From an uncultured Pelagibacteraceae bacterium (GTDB lineage: Bacteria > Pseudomonadota > Alphaproteobacteria > Pelagibacterales > Pelagibacteraceae): a stretch of DNA of 64,000 nt. Positions 45,582 to 56,791 of this stretch are shown piece by piece. Positions within the stretch are counted from its first letter, which is position 1, and every line of letters starts with the position of its first letter. The DNA lies in NCBI GenBank assembly GCA_902616245.1, contig CACMSB010000001.1:124001-188000 (forward strand), given 5' to 3'. The translations under genes and the position numbers were made by a program. The notes under the pieces are model-generated. The model was not told the origin of the DNA. It was given only the letters and a program-made list of their open reading frames with translations, and searched no databases.

Positions 45582-46082
45582 ATGAAAAAAAGTTCCTTTA
45601 ATTACAACGAACTAATTGATTGCGCTAATGGTAAGTTATTTGGTCCAGGTAATGCAAAATTACCTTCTCCACCAATGCTAATGTTTGATAGAATTACAGA
45701 AATAACTGAGAGTGAGGGTTTTTATAAAAAAGGATCTATGAAAGCCGAACTTGATATTAAGGATAATTTGTGGTTCTTTGATTGTCATTTTAGAGAAGAT
45801 CCAGTTATGCCAGGTTGTCTTGGTTTAGATGCAATGTGGCAGCTGGTTGGCTTTTTTCTTGGTTGGCTTGGAAAACCAGGAAGAGGTAGAGCATTGGGTG
45901 TAAGCACTGTAAAATTCACTGGGGAAGTTCTTAAAAATGTCAAAATGGCAACATATGAAATAGATATGAAAAGAATTCTTGTTAAAGGAGAAACAACTGT
46001 AGGTCTTGCAAATGGAATATTACTTGCTGATGGAAAAAAGATTTATAGTGCAGAAAATCTTAAAGTAGGATTATTTAAATAA
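45582..46082 (+). CDS. fabA: 3-hydroxydecanoyl-ACP dehydratase/isomerase
   Basis: Hotdog-fold enzyme that dehydrates 3-hydroxyacyl-ACP and isomerises the C10 intermediate, the branch point to unsaturated fatty acids. 166 residues. Catalytic His69 ([17 protein letters not shown]) and Asp83 (GLDAMWQL) are intact. First gene of fabA-fabB-fabI, whose starts overlap or nearly touch. Divergent from irr. Confidence 0.97.
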   Translation: MKKSSFNYNELIDCANGKLFGPGNAKLPSPPMLMFDRITEITESEGFYKKGSMKAELDIKDNLWFFDCHFREDPVMPGCLGLDAMWQLVGFFLGWLGKPGRGRALGVSTVKFTGEVLKNVKMATYEIDMKRILVKGETTVGLANGILLADGKKIYSAENLKVGLFK

Positions 46083-47293
46083 TGAAAAGAGTAGTTGTAA
46101 CAGGACTTGGTGTAGTTTCATGTTTGGGGAATAACCAAGATGAAGTTTATCAATCGTTAGTTAATACAAAATCAGGAATAACATTTTCTGAGGAATACAA
46201 ACAGCATAATTTAAAAAGCCATGTTCATGGTAAACCAAATATCAAATTGGAAGATTATATAGATAGAAAAGTTATTAGGTTTATGGGTGCTGGATCAGCA
46301 TATAATTATGTTGCAATGAGTGAAGCAGTTAAAGACTCTGGATTAGAAGAAAATGAGGTTAGTAATATTTCAACAGGTATGGTCATGGGATCTGGAGGAC
46401 CATCAATTGAAAATGTGATTTTAGCATCAGATAAGACTAGAGAAAAAAATCCAAAAAAAATGGGTCCATTTATTGTTCCAAGAACAATGGCAAGCACTGC
46501 TTCTGCCACTCTAGCTGTTCCATTTAAAATCAAAGGCACTAATTACACAATAAGTTCTGCATGCGCAACGAGTGGTCATTGTATTGGTAACGCAATGGAA
46601 CTTATTCAATTAGGAAAACAAAATATTATTTTTGCAGGTGGCAGTGATGAGGTTCACTTTGCAATGACTGCAATGTTTGATGCAATGACTGCACTATCCT
46701 CGAAATATAACGATACCCCTGAAAAAGCCTCAAGACCGTATGATAAAACAAGAGATGGTTTTGTGATTGCTGGTGGAGGTGGAGTTCTTGTTTTAGAAGA
46801 ATACGAACATGCCAAAGCAAGAGGTGCTAAAATATACGCAGAATTAACTGGATATGGAGCAACCTCAGATGGCTATGATATGGTTGCACCATCTGGTGAA
46901 GGAGCGGTGAGATGTATGAAAATGGCTCTAGCAACTTCAAAAAATAAAATTGACTATATTAATACACACGGAACATCTACACCCGTAGGAGATATTACAG
47001 AATTAAAAGCAGTTGGTGAAGCTTTTCCAGACTATAAACCTAAGATAAGTTCTACAAAATCTTTGTCAGGTCATTCTTTAGGCGCAACTTCAGTTCATGA
47101 AGCAATTTACAGTTTGATAATGATGAAAAATAATTTTATTTCAGCTTCAGCAAATATTTCCGAAATGGATGATGAAGCAAAAAATTATCCAATTGTTACA
47201 AAAGTCGAAAAAGATTTAAATTTAAACGCAATTATGTCTAATAGCTTTGGTTTTGGTGGAACCAATGCAACATTAGTGTTTGAGAAAGTTTAG
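46082..47293 (+). CDS. fabB: 3-oxoacyl-ACP synthase I
   Basis: Condensing enzyme for elongation, essential in the FabA-FabB unsaturated fatty acid pathway. 403 residues, thiolase fold. Catalytic Cys161 in [10 protein letters not shown], then His in [11 protein letters not shown] and LSGHSLGA. The C-terminal [14 protein letters not shown] is the family signature. Starts one base into the fabA stop (TAATG). Confidence 0.97.
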   Translation: MKRVVVTGLGVVSCLGNNQDEVYQSLVNTKSGITFSEEYKQHNLKSHVHGKPNIKLEDYIDRKVIRFMGAGSAYNYVAMSEAVKDSGLEENEVSNISTGMVMGSGGPSIENVILASDKTREKNPKKMGPFIVPRTMASTASATLAVPFKIKGTNYTISSACATSGHCIGNAMELIQLGKQNIIFAGGSDEVHFAMTAMFDAMTALSSKYNDTPEKASRPYDKTRDGFVIAGGGGVLVLEEYEHAKARGAKIYAELTGYGATSDGYDMVAPSGEGAVRCMKMALATSKNKIDYINTHGTSTPVGDITELKAVGEAFPDYKPKISSTKSLSGHSLGATSVHEAIYSLIMMKNNFISASANISEMDDEAKNYPIVTKVEKDLNLNAIMSNSFGFGGTNATLVFEKV

Positions 47294-47297
47294 ATCT

Positions 47298-48083
47298 ATG
47301 AGTTTAATGAAGGGAAAAAAAGGTCTTATCATGGGTGTTGCCAATGAAAGGTCAATTGCATGGGGTATATCGCAAAAATTAGCAGAAGCTGGAGCAGAGT
47401 TAGCTTTTACATATTTGGGTGATGCTTTAAAAAAAAGAGTTGTTCCACTTGCAGAAAAACTAAATTCAAATGTAACATTTAGCTGTGATGTAGAAAAAAA
47501 AGAAGAAGTTGTAAAACTTTTTGAAGATATAAAAAGTCAATGGGGAGAAATTGATTTTGTTGTGCATGCAATTGCATTTTCAGATAAGTCCGAGTTATCA
47601 GGAGAATATTTAAATACAACTAGAGAAAACTTTTTAAGAAGTATGTTGATATCTTGTTTTTCATTTACTGAAGTTGCTAGAGAGGCATCTAAAATAATGA
47701 AGCAAGGTGGCAGTATGATTACTTTGAGTTATGAAGCAAATAAAGCTATACCTAATTATAATGTAATGGGAGTATGTAAAGCTGCACTAGAATCTAGTGT
47801 TAAATATCTAGCAAGGGATCTGGGAGCAAAGAATATTAGAGTTAATGCAATAAGTGCGGGTCCAATCAAAACACTAGCTGCATCTGCCATTGGCGATGCT
47901 AAATTTCTTTACAAGTGGAATGCTGATCATTCATTCTTAAAAAGAAATGTTGATAATCTTGATGTTGGAAATTCAGCATTATATCTTTTAAGCGATATGG
48001 CAGGTGGTGTTACTGGAGAAATTCATTATGTGGATGCTGGTTACAATAAAGTTGGAATGCCAGATCCTAAGAACATTACCTGA
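47298..48083 (+). CDS. fabI: Enoyl-ACP reductase (NADH)
   Basis: Last step of the fatty-acid elongation cycle; short-chain dehydrogenase fold. 261 residues from ATG 47298 (an in-frame TTG at 47280 is inside fabB). Has the FabI cofactor motif GLIMGVANERSIAWGIS and the active-site Tyr-x6-Lys in YNVMGVCKAALES. The C-terminal GGVTGEIHYVDAGY is typical. A triclosan/isoniazid-type target family. Third gene of the fab cluster. Confidence 0.96.
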   Translation: MSLMKGKKGLIMGVANERSIAWGISQKLAEAGAELAFTYLGDALKKRVVPLAEKLNSNVTFSCDVEKKEEVVKLFEDIKSQWGEIDFVVHAIAFSDKSELSGEYLNTTRENFLRSMLISCFSFTEVAREASKIMKQGGSMITLSYEANKAIPNYNVMGVCKAALESSVKYLARDLGAKNIRVNAISAGPIKTLAASAIGDAKFLYKWNADHSFLKRNVDNLDVGNSALYLLSDMAGGVTGEIHYVDAGYNKVGMPDPKNIT

Positions 48084-48107
48084 AATTTAGTTAAATTTAG
48101 TTAAATT

Positions 48108-48500
48108 ATGATGCAACAAATTAGTCTTTATCTAACGAGTTTAATATTGGGAATTATGCTCTTCTTTTCTTTTGTTGTAGCACCTGTTACTTTCACTGCA
48201 TTAAATGAGGAAAATGCTAGAAAATTCATAAGAAAAATATTTCCTTATTACTACACTGTCAATTTAGCTATTAGTATTTTAGTTTTAATTTGCTTTATAA
48301 TTCTAAAAATTTTTTCCTTAGATTTTTATTTAATTTTAAGTATTGCGGTATTATTTGCTGTATCAAATTTTGTACTTATGCCACTGATAAATAAGTTTAG
48401 AGATGAAAAGCAGGATAAAAAATTTAAACAATCACACTTTGTTTCTGTGGTGATAAATTTTGTTCAAATAATTTTGTTGGTAATTGTTTTAATTTTATAA
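48108..48500 (+). CDS. DUF4149-like membrane protein
   Basis: 130 residues with four hydrophobic helices. N-terminal LTSLILGIMLFFSFVVAPVTF and the central ENARKFIRKIFPYYYTVNL match the DUF4149 (TMEM205-like) pattern. Function unknown. It follows fabI by 24 bases and may be read from the same transcript. Its TAA overlaps the stop of a convergent 50-residue membrane gene (TTATAA). Confidence 0.75.
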   Translation: MMQQISLYLTSLILGIMLFFSFVVAPVTFTALNEENARKFIRKIFPYYYTVNLAISILVLICFIILKIFSLDFYLILSIAVLFAVSNFVLMPLINKFRDEKQDKKFKQSHFVSVVINFVQIILLVIVLIL

Positions 48501-48647
48501 AGAATTAGTAATACCTAAGCCAACGGCAATAAAAATACCTAACCAAATTAAACCTTTAATAAAAAAAAATGCAAAACTACCAAGTAATAAATATCTTCCA
48601 TATTTATTTTTTTGTAGTTCTAACTTAAAGTTTTTTAAAAGCTTCAT
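48495..48647 (-). CDS. 50-residue hypothetical membrane protein
   Basis: ORF starting MKLLKNFKLELQKNKYGRYL with a hydrophobic second half (about 20-46) rich in Phe, Ile, Leu and Gly, predicting one or two short membrane spans. The basic N-terminus would stay in the cytoplasm. No convincing ribosome site is visible, and I recognise no family. It fills an otherwise empty gap and ends in a stop-codon overlap with DUF4149, like other convergent pairs here. Confidence 0.5.
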   Translation of the reverse strand: MKLLKNFKLELQKNKYGRYLLLGSFAFFFIKGLIWLGIFIAVGLGITNSL

Positions 48648-48674
48648 TCTATTATAATTTATTACAATTTTTTT

Positions 48675-49037
48675 TTACTTGATCTTTTCCCATTCTTTAA
48701 TTCCGCCTGTGATATTTTTGACATTTTTAACGCCCATATCCTTCATAGTTTTGGTTGCTAATGTTCCTTGTCCACCAACACCACAAAAAACTACATATTC
48801 TTTATCAGGATTATTTTTAAACATATCATTTTCAAGAGGACTTCCATCTGCTAAATAAAATTCTAATAAACCTCTATCTAAGTGAATTGCATTACCGATC
48901 GTGCCTTTTGAATAGCTTTCTTTATCCCTAACATCGATAAATTGAACATTTGGGTCATTTAGCTTTTCTTTTGCTTCACTAGCGCTGATATTTTCAATTT
49001 CATTGCTTACGCTCATTAAATCATTAAATTTTTTCAT
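48675..49037 (-). CDS. Rhodanese-domain protein
   Basis: 120-residue single rhodanese domain. The active-site loop is CGVGGQG with Cys85 as the sulfur carrier, preceded by QFIDVRDKESYSKGTIGNAIHLDRG. Possible sulfurtransferase or thiol sensor; sulfur donor and acceptor unknown. Cytoplasmic, with no signal peptide. It lies 15 bases after pnp on the same strand, so it is probably read with that operon. Confidence 0.88.
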   Translation of the reverse strand: MKKFNDLMSVSNEIENISASEAKEKLNDPNVQFIDVRDKESYSKGTIGNAIHLDRGLLEFYLADGSPLENDMFKNNPDKEYVVFCGVGGQGTLATKTMKDMGVKNVKNITGGIKEWEKIK

Positions 49038-49052
49038 ATTTTTCCTATAAAT

Positions 49053-51125
49053 TTATATTGCAGCTTGTTTAATTGATAATTTAACTTTTCCTCTATCAAA
49101 GCCTATTACTTTAACTTTAACTTCATCACCTTCTTTTACGACATCAGTTACCTTACCAACTCTCTTATCAGCAAGCTCTGATATGTGAACGAGACCATCT
49201 TGTTTTCCTAGGAAATTAACAAATGCACCAAACTCCATAATTTTCATTACTTTTCCATTGTAAATTTTATTGAGTTCAGCTTTAGCAGTTAAGTCTTTAA
49301 TCATTTGCATAGCTTTGTTTCTTGATTCCTCATCTGGAGCAGCTACTGTAACTTCACCTTCGTCATTGATGTCAACTTTGGCACCAGATACCTCAACTAT
49401 TTCTCTTATAGTAGCTCCACCTTTTCCAATGACTGTAGCAATATCTTTCTTATCTACAGTAATTTTCTCCATCTTAGGAGTATGTTTTCCAACATCTTCC
49501 CTTGATTTAGATAAAGCTTTATTCATTTCACCTAGAATGTGAATTCTTCCATCTTTTGCTTGTTTTAAGGCTTGCTCCATAATTTCAAATGTTATTCCTG
49601 TAATTTTAATGTCCATTTGAAGAGATGTTATTCCATCTTTAGTTCCAGCAACCTTAAAGTCCATATCACCTAAGTGATCTTCATCTCCAAGAATATCTGA
49701 AAGTACGCTGAAGTCATCTCCTTCTTTAATTAATCCCATTGCAATACCAGCAACTGGTTCTTTTATTGGTACGCCTGCATCCATCAATGCTAAAGATGAC
49801 CCACAAACAGTTGCCATAGAAGAAGAACCGTTTGACTCAGTTATCTCTGATACAATTCTAAATGTGTAGGGAAAACTCTCTTTAGAAGGCAAAGAAGAAT
49901 TTATTGCTCTCCAAGCTAATTTTCCATGACCTATTTCTCTTCTTCCGGTACCTATTCTACCAGTTTCTCCAACAGAGAAAGGTGGAAAATTATAATGAAG
50001 CATAAACCTTTCTTTTTGTAACCCTTCAAGACTTTCTATTTTTTGTTCATCATCAGATGTACCAAGTGTAGTTGTAACTATTGCTTGAGTTTCTCCTCGA
50101 GTAAACAAAGCAGAACCATGAACTCTTGGAAGAATTCCAACTTCACACATAATTGGCCTAACATCTGCAAGACCTCTACCATCAATTCTATTTTTATTTT
50201 TTAGAATATCTGTTCTGACAATCCTTTTTTCTAAATTTTTAAGCTCAGAATTTACGTCAAGATCGGTATAATTCTCATCTTCTTCATAAAGCTTTTTTGC
50301 TTTATCAGTTATTTCTGAGATTAAATTCGATCTTTCTTGTTTATCTTTTATTGAAAATGCTTTTTTAAGTTCCTCGGTAAATGCGCTTTCCAATTTATTT
50401 TTTATTTCAGAAAGATCTTTTTTTTCAACTACCCAATAAGGTTTTTTGCATTCTTTGGCTAGATCCTCGATCATCTCGATTACAGGAACAAAGCCTTCGT
50501 GCCCAAACTTAACAGCATTTAACATTTCCTCTTCAGTTAAACCGTTTGCTTCGGACTCAACCATTAAAACCGCGTCTTTTGTTCCAGCCACCACAAGATC
50601 TAAATTAGAATCTTTAAGTTGTGCTTTGGTAGGGTTAAGAACATATTCTCCTTTAATAAAGCCAACTCTAGACGCACCTACAGGACCAAGAAATGGCATT
50701 CCAGAAATTGCCAAAGCTGCTGATGAAGCAATTATTGATAAAATATCAGCTTCGTTTTCTTTATCATAAGATATCACAGTAGGTAATACCTGAACTTCGT
50801 TTTTAAATTCATCTGGGAACAATGGTCTGATAGGTCTATCAATTAATCTTGAGATTAATGTTTCACTATCTGTTGGTCTTGCTTCTCTCTTAAAATATCC
50901 ACCTGGAATTTTACCAGCTGCATAATATTTTTCTTGATAATTTACTGATAAAGGGAAGTAATCCATATCTGGATTAACTTTTTTGGCTCCTACTGCTGTT
51001 GCTAAAACTACTGTCTCTCCACATTGAGCGATAATTGCACCATCTGCTTGTCTTGCTATTTTACCTGTTTCTAAACTAATTTTTTTTCCTGCTACTTCTA
51101 TTTCTTTTTTTACTACTTTAAACAT
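49053..51125 (-). CDS. pnp: Polyribonucleotide nucleotidyltransferase (PNPase)
   Basis: Phosphorolytic 3'-5' exoribonuclease of the RNA degradosome. 690 residues: two RNase PH domains (first from about 15, second with [18 protein letters not shown] at about 345), then KH ([14 protein letters not shown], about 560) and S1 ([19 protein letters not shown], about 635). The AAGGA ribosome site lies inside the last codons of rpsO, and its ATG follows the rpsO stop directly, so the two are tightly linked. Confidence 0.97.
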   Translation of the reverse strand: MFKVVKKEIEVAGKKISLETGKIARQADGAIIAQCGETVVLATAVGAKKVNPDMDYFPLSVNYQEKYYAAGKIPGGYFKREARPTDSETLISRLIDRPIRPLFPDEFKNEVQVLPTVISYDKENEADILSIIASSAALAISGMPFLGPVGASRVGFIKGEYVLNPTKAQLKDSNLDLVVAGTKDAVLMVESEANGLTEEEMLNAVKFGHEGFVPVIEMIEDLAKECKKPYWVVEKKDLSEIKNKLESAFTEELKKAFSIKDKQERSNLISEITDKAKKLYEEDENYTDLDVNSELKNLEKRIVRTDILKNKNRIDGRGLADVRPIMCEVGILPRVHGSALFTRGETQAIVTTTLGTSDDEQKIESLEGLQKERFMLHYNFPPFSVGETGRIGTGRREIGHGKLAWRAINSSLPSKESFPYTFRIVSEITESNGSSSMATVCGSSLALMDAGVPIKEPVAGIAMGLIKEGDDFSVLSDILGDEDHLGDMDFKVAGTKDGITSLQMDIKITGITFEIMEQALKQAKDGRIHILGEMNKALSKSREDVGKHTPKMEKITVDKKDIATVIGKGGATIREIVEVSGAKVDINDEGEVTVAAPDEESRNKAMQMIKDLTAKAELNKIYNGKVMKIMEFGAFVNFLGKQDGLVHISELADKRVGKVTDVVKEGDEVKVKVIGFDRGKVKLSIKQAAI

Positions 51126-51374
51126 TTATTTCCTTAAATTTAATTTTGATATTACTTCTTTATAAGACTCTATTTTATTTTTCTTTAAATAGTCTAATAA
51201 TTTTTTTCTTCTATTTACAGCTCTTAAAAGTCCAACAGATGAGTGTTTATCTTTTTTGAACTGTTTAATGTGTTTAGACAAGTTCTCGATTTTATTTGTT
51301 AATTGAGCAACTTGAACCTCTGAAGAACCTGTATCCTTATCGTGAATTGCGAGTTCTTTTGCTTTATTTGCCAT
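51126..51374 (-). CDS. rpsO: 30S ribosomal protein S15
   Basis: Primary 16S rRNA binding protein uS15, here 82 residues against about 88-89 usually; the shortening is at the N-terminus (MANKAKELAIHDKDTGSSEVQVAQL). The conserved core SVGLLRAVNRRKKLLDYLKK is intact. Good AAGGA ribosome site. Transcribed with pnp downstream and rbfA directly upstream; no truB lies between. Confidence 0.96.
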   Translation of the reverse strand: MANKAKELAIHDKDTGSSEVQVAQLTNKIENLSKHIKQFKKDKHSSVGLLRAVNRRKKLLDYLKKNKIESYKEVISKLNLRK

Positions 51375-51383
51375 TTTTTTTCC

Positions 51384-51749
51384 TTATTTATTTGTTTGTT
51401 TTATTAAATTTTCAATTTTTTCAGCATAATCAAAAGAATCATCTTTTACGAAAAATAGTTTTGGTAAAAATTTCATTACTATCTTTTTTGATAAAACTTT
51501 TCTTATTACAAATGAAAATTCTTTCAGTTTAGTAACTACCTCTTCAGCGTCTTTTCCGCCTAGAGGCATTACAAAAATTTTTGCTGTTTTTAAATCTGGA
51601 GACATTCGAACTTCAGTCACAGTTATCTCTTTAGTGGAGAGATTTGGTAATTTTGCTTCATCTCTTATAAATAACATCCCTAAAGCTTGTTTAATCATTT
51701 CACCAACTCTTAATTGTCTTTGAGTAACTGGTTTTCCTAAATTAGCCAT
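51384..51749 (-). CDS. rbfA: 30S ribosome-binding factor A
   Basis: KH-fold assembly factor for 16S rRNA 5' end processing and cold adaptation. 121 residues, with QRQLRVGEMIKQALGML at the start and ITVTEVRMSPDLKTAKIFVMPLG, the characteristic central strand-helix. ATG overlaps the infB stop by one base. Confidence 0.92.
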   Translation of the reverse strand: MANLGKPVTQRQLRVGEMIKQALGMLFIRDEAKLPNLSTKEITVTEVRMSPDLKTAKIFVMPLGGKDAEEVVTKLKEFSFVIRKVLSKKIVMKFLPKLFFVKDDSFDYAEKIENLIKQTNK

Positions 51750-53968
51750 TATATTGTTCTCTCTGTTATTGTCGAATTATATACTTCAATTACGTCATTT
51801 TTCTGGAAATCTACAAAATCCTTGAGTGTTATTCCACACTCTAGGCCGGCAGATACCTGTTTAGTTTGATTTTTTTCTCTGAATATTGAGCCTATTTTTC
51901 CATTAAAAATTATTGTCCCATCTCTAATAACTCTTGCATTAGAGTCTTGTGTAATTTCTCCATCTGTTACTTTTGAACCAGCGACTTTGCCAACTTTTGA
52001 CACTTTAAATATTTCCAGTATTTCTGCTGTTCCAATAATTTTTTCGTCTACTTCTGGAGACAATAGACCGGACATTTTGCTTTTTATGAAATCTAATACT
52101 TCGTAAATAATGTTGAAATTAGATATAGAAATCTTTTCTTGTTCTGCTCTTTTTTTAGCCTCTTTACTAGGTTTTACGTTAAATGCTATGATTACGGCAT
52201 TAGAAGCTTTTGCTAATGTGACATCAGTTTCTGTAACCATCCCAATATCTGATAAAAGTATTTTTGGCTTTACCTCATCATGTTTAATTTGATTTATTGC
52301 ATTTTTTATAGCTTCTGACGAACCGTGAACATCTGATTTTATAATAATATTTAGTTCTTCTGATGATGTATCTTTAAAAGCTGAGTCTTGAGTAACAAAG
52401 GATAATGGATTTTTACTCTCTTTTGCTTCTTGTATTCTACCGTCTGATAAAGATTTTGCGTCTTTTTCGGTTTTTAGTACGATAAAGTCATCGCCTGATT
52501 TTGCAGCTCCATTAATTCCTAATATCTCAATTGGTGTTGATGGTTCAGCTATATCAATTTGTTTCCCCTGATCATTTATTATGGCTCTTACTTTTCCCCA
52601 TTTTAAGCCACTAACAAAATAATCTCCTTTTTTAAGTGTACCCGCAGTAATGATTACATTTGCTATTGGTCCTCTCCCAATATCAATTTTAGATTCTAAA
52701 ACTATTCCTTTTGCATCAGTATCAAAATCAGTTTTTAAGTCTAATATTTCAGCTTGCAAAATAATACTCTCAACCAATTTGTCCAAATTTTGTTTTGTTT
52801 TAGTTGATATTTCAACAACTAAAGTATCTCCTGATAGATCTTCAGCTATAAGTTCATATTCTAAAAGTTGATTCTTAATTTTTTGAGGATCAGCTTCTGG
52901 AAGATCACACTTGTTAATTGCAACAACAATAGGCACTTTGGCAGCCTTTGCATGTTTAATTGATTCTATTGTCTGGGGTTTAACACCGTCATCAGCTGCA
53001 ACTACTAGTATAACAATATCAGTTAACTTTGAACCTCTTGCTCGCATTTCAGTAAAAGCCGCGTGACCAGGAGTATCAATAAAAGTAATTTTATTTTTTT
53101 GATGTATTATCTGATATGCTCCAATATGTTGCGTAATACCTCCAAATTCACCAGAAACAACATTCGCTTTTCTTAATGTGTCTAAAACAGATGTCTTGCC
53201 ATGATCAACATGTCCCATAACTGTTACTATAGGTGCTCTGCTCTTTAAGTTTTGTGTTTTTATTTCTTTAATTTTTTCTAATATTTCTTCTGCTTTTTCT
53301 TCTTTAACGGGGTTATGTCCGAATTCTTTAACTAAGTATTCAGCTGTGTCTGCATCAATTGTATGATTTATAGTAACTGTTACGCCCATACCCATCAAAT
53401 GTTTTATTATACTGCTAGACTGCTCGGCCATTCTATTTGCCAATTCTCTAATTGTAATTACTTCAGGTATATTAATATCTCTTTTAACTGGTTTAAAATT
53501 ATCTCTCGACTCCTCTTTGTTAAGCAATCTATTTTCTTTTTGTTTTGCCCTTTTCAAAGAGGCAAGACTTCTTGATCTTGTTCCAATATCATCACCACTT
53601 AAGGCTCTAGATACAGTAAGCTTTAATTCTCTTCTTTTAGTTCCTGGCTTTGCAGATTTGTTCTCCCTTTGAGAATTTTCACCTTTTAGTCTTCTTGTAG
53701 CTCTTTGTTCTGCTAGTTTCCTTTTCTCAAAATCTGAAGTAATTGGAGACGGAGTTTTAGAAAAAATTGTTTTTTTTGCAATAAAATTTGGTTGTGGTTT
53801 ATTTTCTGATGATTTAGGCCCCCTAGAAAAATTTGGTTTACCTCCAAATCTTGAAGTTTTTTTTTCAATAACAACAGTATTTTTTGACTGGGATTTTGCT
53901 TGTTCAATACTATTTATTGTCTTTTTGGAAGCTCCAGAAATTGATAACTTTAGTTTTTTCTTTTCCAT
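51749..53968 (-). CDS. infB: Translation initiation factor IF-2
   Basis: GTPase that places initiator tRNA on the 30S subunit. 739 residues from ATG 53968 ([12 protein letters not shown]), which has a GAGATGG ribosome site; a start nine codons earlier at 53995 would overlap nusA. The Lys-rich N-terminal region (about 1-165) is followed by the IF2 N-domain ([16 protein letters not shown]), the G-domain with [26 protein letters not shown] and NKCD, and the C-terminal beta-barrel domains ending DVIEVYNS. Confidence 0.96.
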   Translation of the reverse strand: MEKKKLKLSISGASKKTINSIEQAKSQSKNTVVIEKKTSRFGGKPNFSRGPKSSENKPQPNFIAKKTIFSKTPSPITSDFEKRKLAEQRATRRLKGENSQRENKSAKPGTKRRELKLTVSRALSGDDIGTRSRSLASLKRAKQKENRLLNKEESRDNFKPVKRDINIPEVITIRELANRMAEQSSSIIKHLMGMGVTVTINHTIDADTAEYLVKEFGHNPVKEEKAEEILEKIKEIKTQNLKSRAPIVTVMGHVDHGKTSVLDTLRKANVVSGEFGGITQHIGAYQIIHQKNKITFIDTPGHAAFTEMRARGSKLTDIVILVVAADDGVKPQTIESIKHAKAAKVPIVVAINKCDLPEADPQKIKNQLLEYELIAEDLSGDTLVVEISTKTKQNLDKLVESIILQAEILDLKTDFDTDAKGIVLESKIDIGRGPIANVIITAGTLKKGDYFVSGLKWGKVRAIINDQGKQIDIAEPSTPIEILGINGAAKSGDDFIVLKTEKDAKSLSDGRIQEAKESKNPLSFVTQDSAFKDTSSEELNIIIKSDVHGSSEAIKNAINQIKHDEVKPKILLSDIGMVTETDVTLAKASNAVIIAFNVKPSKEAKKRAEQEKISISNFNIIYEVLDFIKSKMSGLLSPEVDEKIIGTAEILEIFKVSKVGKVAGSKVTDGEITQDSNARVIRDGTIIFNGKIGSIFREKNQTKQVSAGLECGITLKDFVDFQKNDVIEVYNSTITERTI

Positions 53969-53978
53969 TTTCCATCTC

Positions 53979-55532
53979 TCAATCTTGATAAACAATATCT
54001 CTCGCAGACATAATTAAATCATCTGCTTCTTTTTTCGAAAGAGCGAAATCTTCTAAATACCCTTTAATTCTTACTCTTTCACCTTTTATAACGTCATATC
54101 CACCTGTTAATTCATCAGATGCCAAATCTGCAAAATCGTTTAATGTTAAAATTTTTTGTTCTCCTAAAGTAACGAGCATCCCTGGGGTTAATCCTTTATG
54201 ATTAATTAAATCGTTTTCTAAGCCCAAATCTTTAATTCTGTTGGCTATTTCTTCCTGGTCTTTTTGATAAAATTCTTTAGCTCTTTCAATTAATTCTTTT
54301 GCTGTATCCTCTTCAATTCCTTCAATTTTCATTAAAGCTTCAGGATCACTATCTTTAATATCATCTATAGATGAAAATCCTTCTGCTACAAGTAGCTGAC
54401 CCAAAGTTTCGTCTAACTCTAGATTTTTAACAAAATTATCTGTTTTCTCTTTGAATTCAATTTGTCTTCTTTCTGAATCTTCCTGATCAGTCATGATATT
54501 AATTTCATAATTCATTAATTTTGTTGCAAGTCTCACGTTTTGACCTCTTCTTCCAATAGCCTTACTAAGATTTTCCTCGGTTAAAATGACATCGAGTTTT
54601 CTTCCTTCCTCATCTACATTTACTCTTTGCACCTCTGCTGGGGACAATGCATTGGCAACTATAACCGCTGGATCCTCAGACCAATTTACTATGTCAATTT
54701 TTTCCCCTTGTAATTCGTTTACGACTGCTTGAACTCTACTTCCTCTCATACCCACACATGCACCAACCGGATCTAAAGAAGTATCAATGGCTTTAACACA
54801 AATTTTAGCTCTACTCCCTGGATCCCTAGAAGATGACTTGATTTCTATTAATCCATCATAAATCTCTGGAACTTCTTGAATAAATAATTTTTCCATAAAT
54901 TTTGGGTGTGCTCTAGAAAGAAATATTTGCTGACCTCTTGGTTCTCTTCTTACATCTAAGCAGTAGGCTTTTACTCTGTCACCTGCTTTTATATTTTCTC
55001 TGGGTATCATCTCATTTTTCTGAATTATTGCTTCAGTTCTTCCTAAATCGACAATTACATTTCCAAATTCTAATCTTTTGACTATCCCACTCAAAATAGT
55101 ATCTGTTTTATCTTTAAAATCATTATATTGTCTCTCTCTTTCTGCTTCTCTTACGTTAAAACTTATTACTTGTTTTGCTGTTTGTGCAGCTATTCTCCCA
55201 AAATCAAATGATGGAAGCGGTTGAAGTACTTCATCTCCTATTTGCTTTCCTTGGTTGTTTTCGTTGAGTTTTATTGCGTCATCAAGAGTTATTTCTAAAT
55301 TAGAATTTTCTGGATTTTCTACTATTACTAATCTTCTAAATATTCCAATATCTCCACTTTCTCTATTAATTTCAACTTTGATTTCGTTTTCAGATCCAAA
55401 CTTAGATTTGGCTGCTTTCGCAATACCGTTTTCCATTGATCCAATAATTAATTCTTTATCAATAGATTTTTCTAAAGCTACAGCTTCTGCTATTCTGATC
55501 AATTCTAGTTTATCTGCTCTTCTATTTAACAT
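53979..55532 (-). CDS. nusA: Transcription termination/antitermination factor NusA
   Basis: RNAP-binding pausing, termination and antitermination factor. 517 residues: N-terminal RNAP-binding domain (about 1-130), S1 domain (about 133-200), two KH domains (DPVGACVGMRGSRVQ and LSKAIGRRGQNVRLA), then helix-hairpin-helix acidic repeats near the C-terminus. No rimP upstream. A perfect intrinsic terminator sits 18 bases ahead of the ATG, and no Shine-Dalgarno is seen, so expression must depend on reading through the hairpin. Confidence 0.96.
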   Translation of the reverse strand: MLNRRADKLELIRIAEAVALEKSIDKELIIGSMENGIAKAAKSKFGSENEIKVEINRESGDIGIFRRLVIVENPENSNLEITLDDAIKLNENNQGKQIGDEVLQPLPSFDFGRIAAQTAKQVISFNVREAERERQYNDFKDKTDTILSGIVKRLEFGNVIVDLGRTEAIIQKNEMIPRENIKAGDRVKAYCLDVRREPRGQQIFLSRAHPKFMEKLFIQEVPEIYDGLIEIKSSSRDPGSRAKICVKAIDTSLDPVGACVGMRGSRVQAVVNELQGEKIDIVNWSEDPAVIVANALSPAEVQRVNVDEEGRKLDVILTEENLSKAIGRRGQNVRLATKLMNYEINIMTDQEDSERRQIEFKEKTDNFVKNLELDETLGQLLVAEGFSSIDDIKDSDPEALMKIEGIEEDTAKELIERAKEFYQKDQEEIANRIKDLGLENDLINHKGLTPGMLVTLGEQKILTLNDFADLASDELTGGYDVIKGERVRIKGYLEDFALSKKEADDLIMSARDIVYQD

Positions 55533-55549
55533 TTTAATTTATCTAAAAA

Positions 55550-55571
55550 AAAATGGGCCGAAGCCCATTTT
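55550..55571 (-). terminator. Intrinsic terminator directly upstream of nusA
   Basis: Stem AAAATGGGC/GCCCATTTT (9 bp) with, on the RNA, a UUCG tetraloop, followed on the minus strand by a run of T residues that reaches 18 bases before the nusA ATG. It ends metK transcripts and/or attenuates nusA; there is no space for a promoter between it and nusA. Confidence 0.88.
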
Positions 55572-55627
55572 GAAATTTCAATAATGTGAATGAAATATAT
55601 TTATTTTTTTTTAATATTCAACTTTAT

Positions 55628-56791
55628 TTACTTACTAAATACATCTGATTTATCAGTCTTTTCCCATGAAAATGAACCTTTCTCATCTGGGATTCTTCCA
55701 AAGTGTCCATAAGCAGCTGTTTTTTCATAGATTGGTTTATTTAGACCAAGCATTTCTCTTATGCCTCTAGGGCTTAAATCAAAATTTTCATGAATAAGCT
55801 TTTCTACATGCTTATTTTTTTCATCATCATTATCAAAAAGATCGACATAAATAGATAAAGGTTTTGATACTCCAATTGCATATGCAAGTTGTATCAAACA
55901 TTTATCAGCTATTTTAGACGCAACAACATTTTTTGCTAAATATCTAGACGCATACGCGGCAGATCTGTCAACTTTGGTTGGATCTTTACCTGAAAATGCT
56001 CCTCCTCCATGTGGAGCAGCTCCACCATAAGTATCAACAATAATTTTTCTACCTGTTAAGCCGCTGTCACCATCAGGGCCTCCAATTACAAAATTTCCTG
56101 TTGGATTAACATAAATTTCCTTTTCATCTAAAGAACTTAACAGTTCTTTTGGAATTGATCTTTCAATATAAGGTTTAACCAAATCTCTTACTTGAGCTTG
56201 ATTAACATCTGGTGAGTGCTGTGTAGATATTACAACTGATTTGACTGATGATGGTTTTCCATTTTTGTATTCAATTGTTATTTGGCTTTTTGAATCTGGT
56301 TCTATATTTTTTAATTTGCCAGATTTCCTGTCCTCTGCCATAAGTCTTAATATTTTATGAGAATAATGTATTGGAGCTGGCATTAGCACATCGGTTTCAT
56401 TACACGCGTAGCCAAACATAATGCCCTGATCACCCGCACCTTCATCTTTATTTCCTGAAGAGTCTACTCCCATCGCTATATCAGCTGATTGAGCATGTAA
56501 ATGACTTTCTATAGATGTTGCTTCCTTCCAAGTAAATCCATCCTGATCATATCCAATGTCTTTAATGCAATGTCTTACTTTTTGAATTAAATCTTCTTTT
56601 TTGATTTCAGGTCCTCTTACTTCACCAGCTAATACAACTTTATTAGTTGTTGTTAAAGTTTCACAAGCAACTCTTGATTGTGGTTCAGCAGCTAAATATG
56701 TATCTACAACCATATCTGAAATTCTGTCACAAACTTTATCTGGATGACCTTCGGATACCGACTCGCTAGTAAACAAGTAATCTTTTTTCAT
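55628..56791 (-). CDS. metK: S-adenosylmethionine synthetase
   Basis: Makes SAM from methionine and ATP. 387 residues. [19 protein letters not shown] (Met/ATP site), [12 protein letters not shown], and [19 protein letters not shown] (the P-loop-like signature) are all present. ATG overlaps the lnt stop by 4 bases. No SAM riboswitch is visible in the leader, which lies in lnt coding sequence. Followed by the terminator before nusA. Confidence 0.97.
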   Translation of the reverse strand: MKKDYLFTSESVSEGHPDKVCDRISDMVVDTYLAAEPQSRVACETLTTTNKVVLAGEVRGPEIKKEDLIQKVRHCIKDIGYDQDGFTWKEATSIESHLHAQSADIAMGVDSSGNKDEGAGDQGIMFGYACNETDVLMPAPIHYSHKILRLMAEDRKSGKLKNIEPDSKSQITIEYKNGKPSSVKSVVISTQHSPDVNQAQVRDLVKPYIERSIPKELLSSLDEKEIYVNPTGNFVIGGPDGDSGLTGRKIIVDTYGGAAPHGGGAFSGKDPTKVDRSAAYASRYLAKNVVASKIADKCLIQLAYAIGVSKPLSIYVDLFDNDDEKNKHVEKLIHENFDLSPRGIREMLGLNKPIYEKTAAYGHFGRIPDEKGSFSWEKTDKSDVFSK

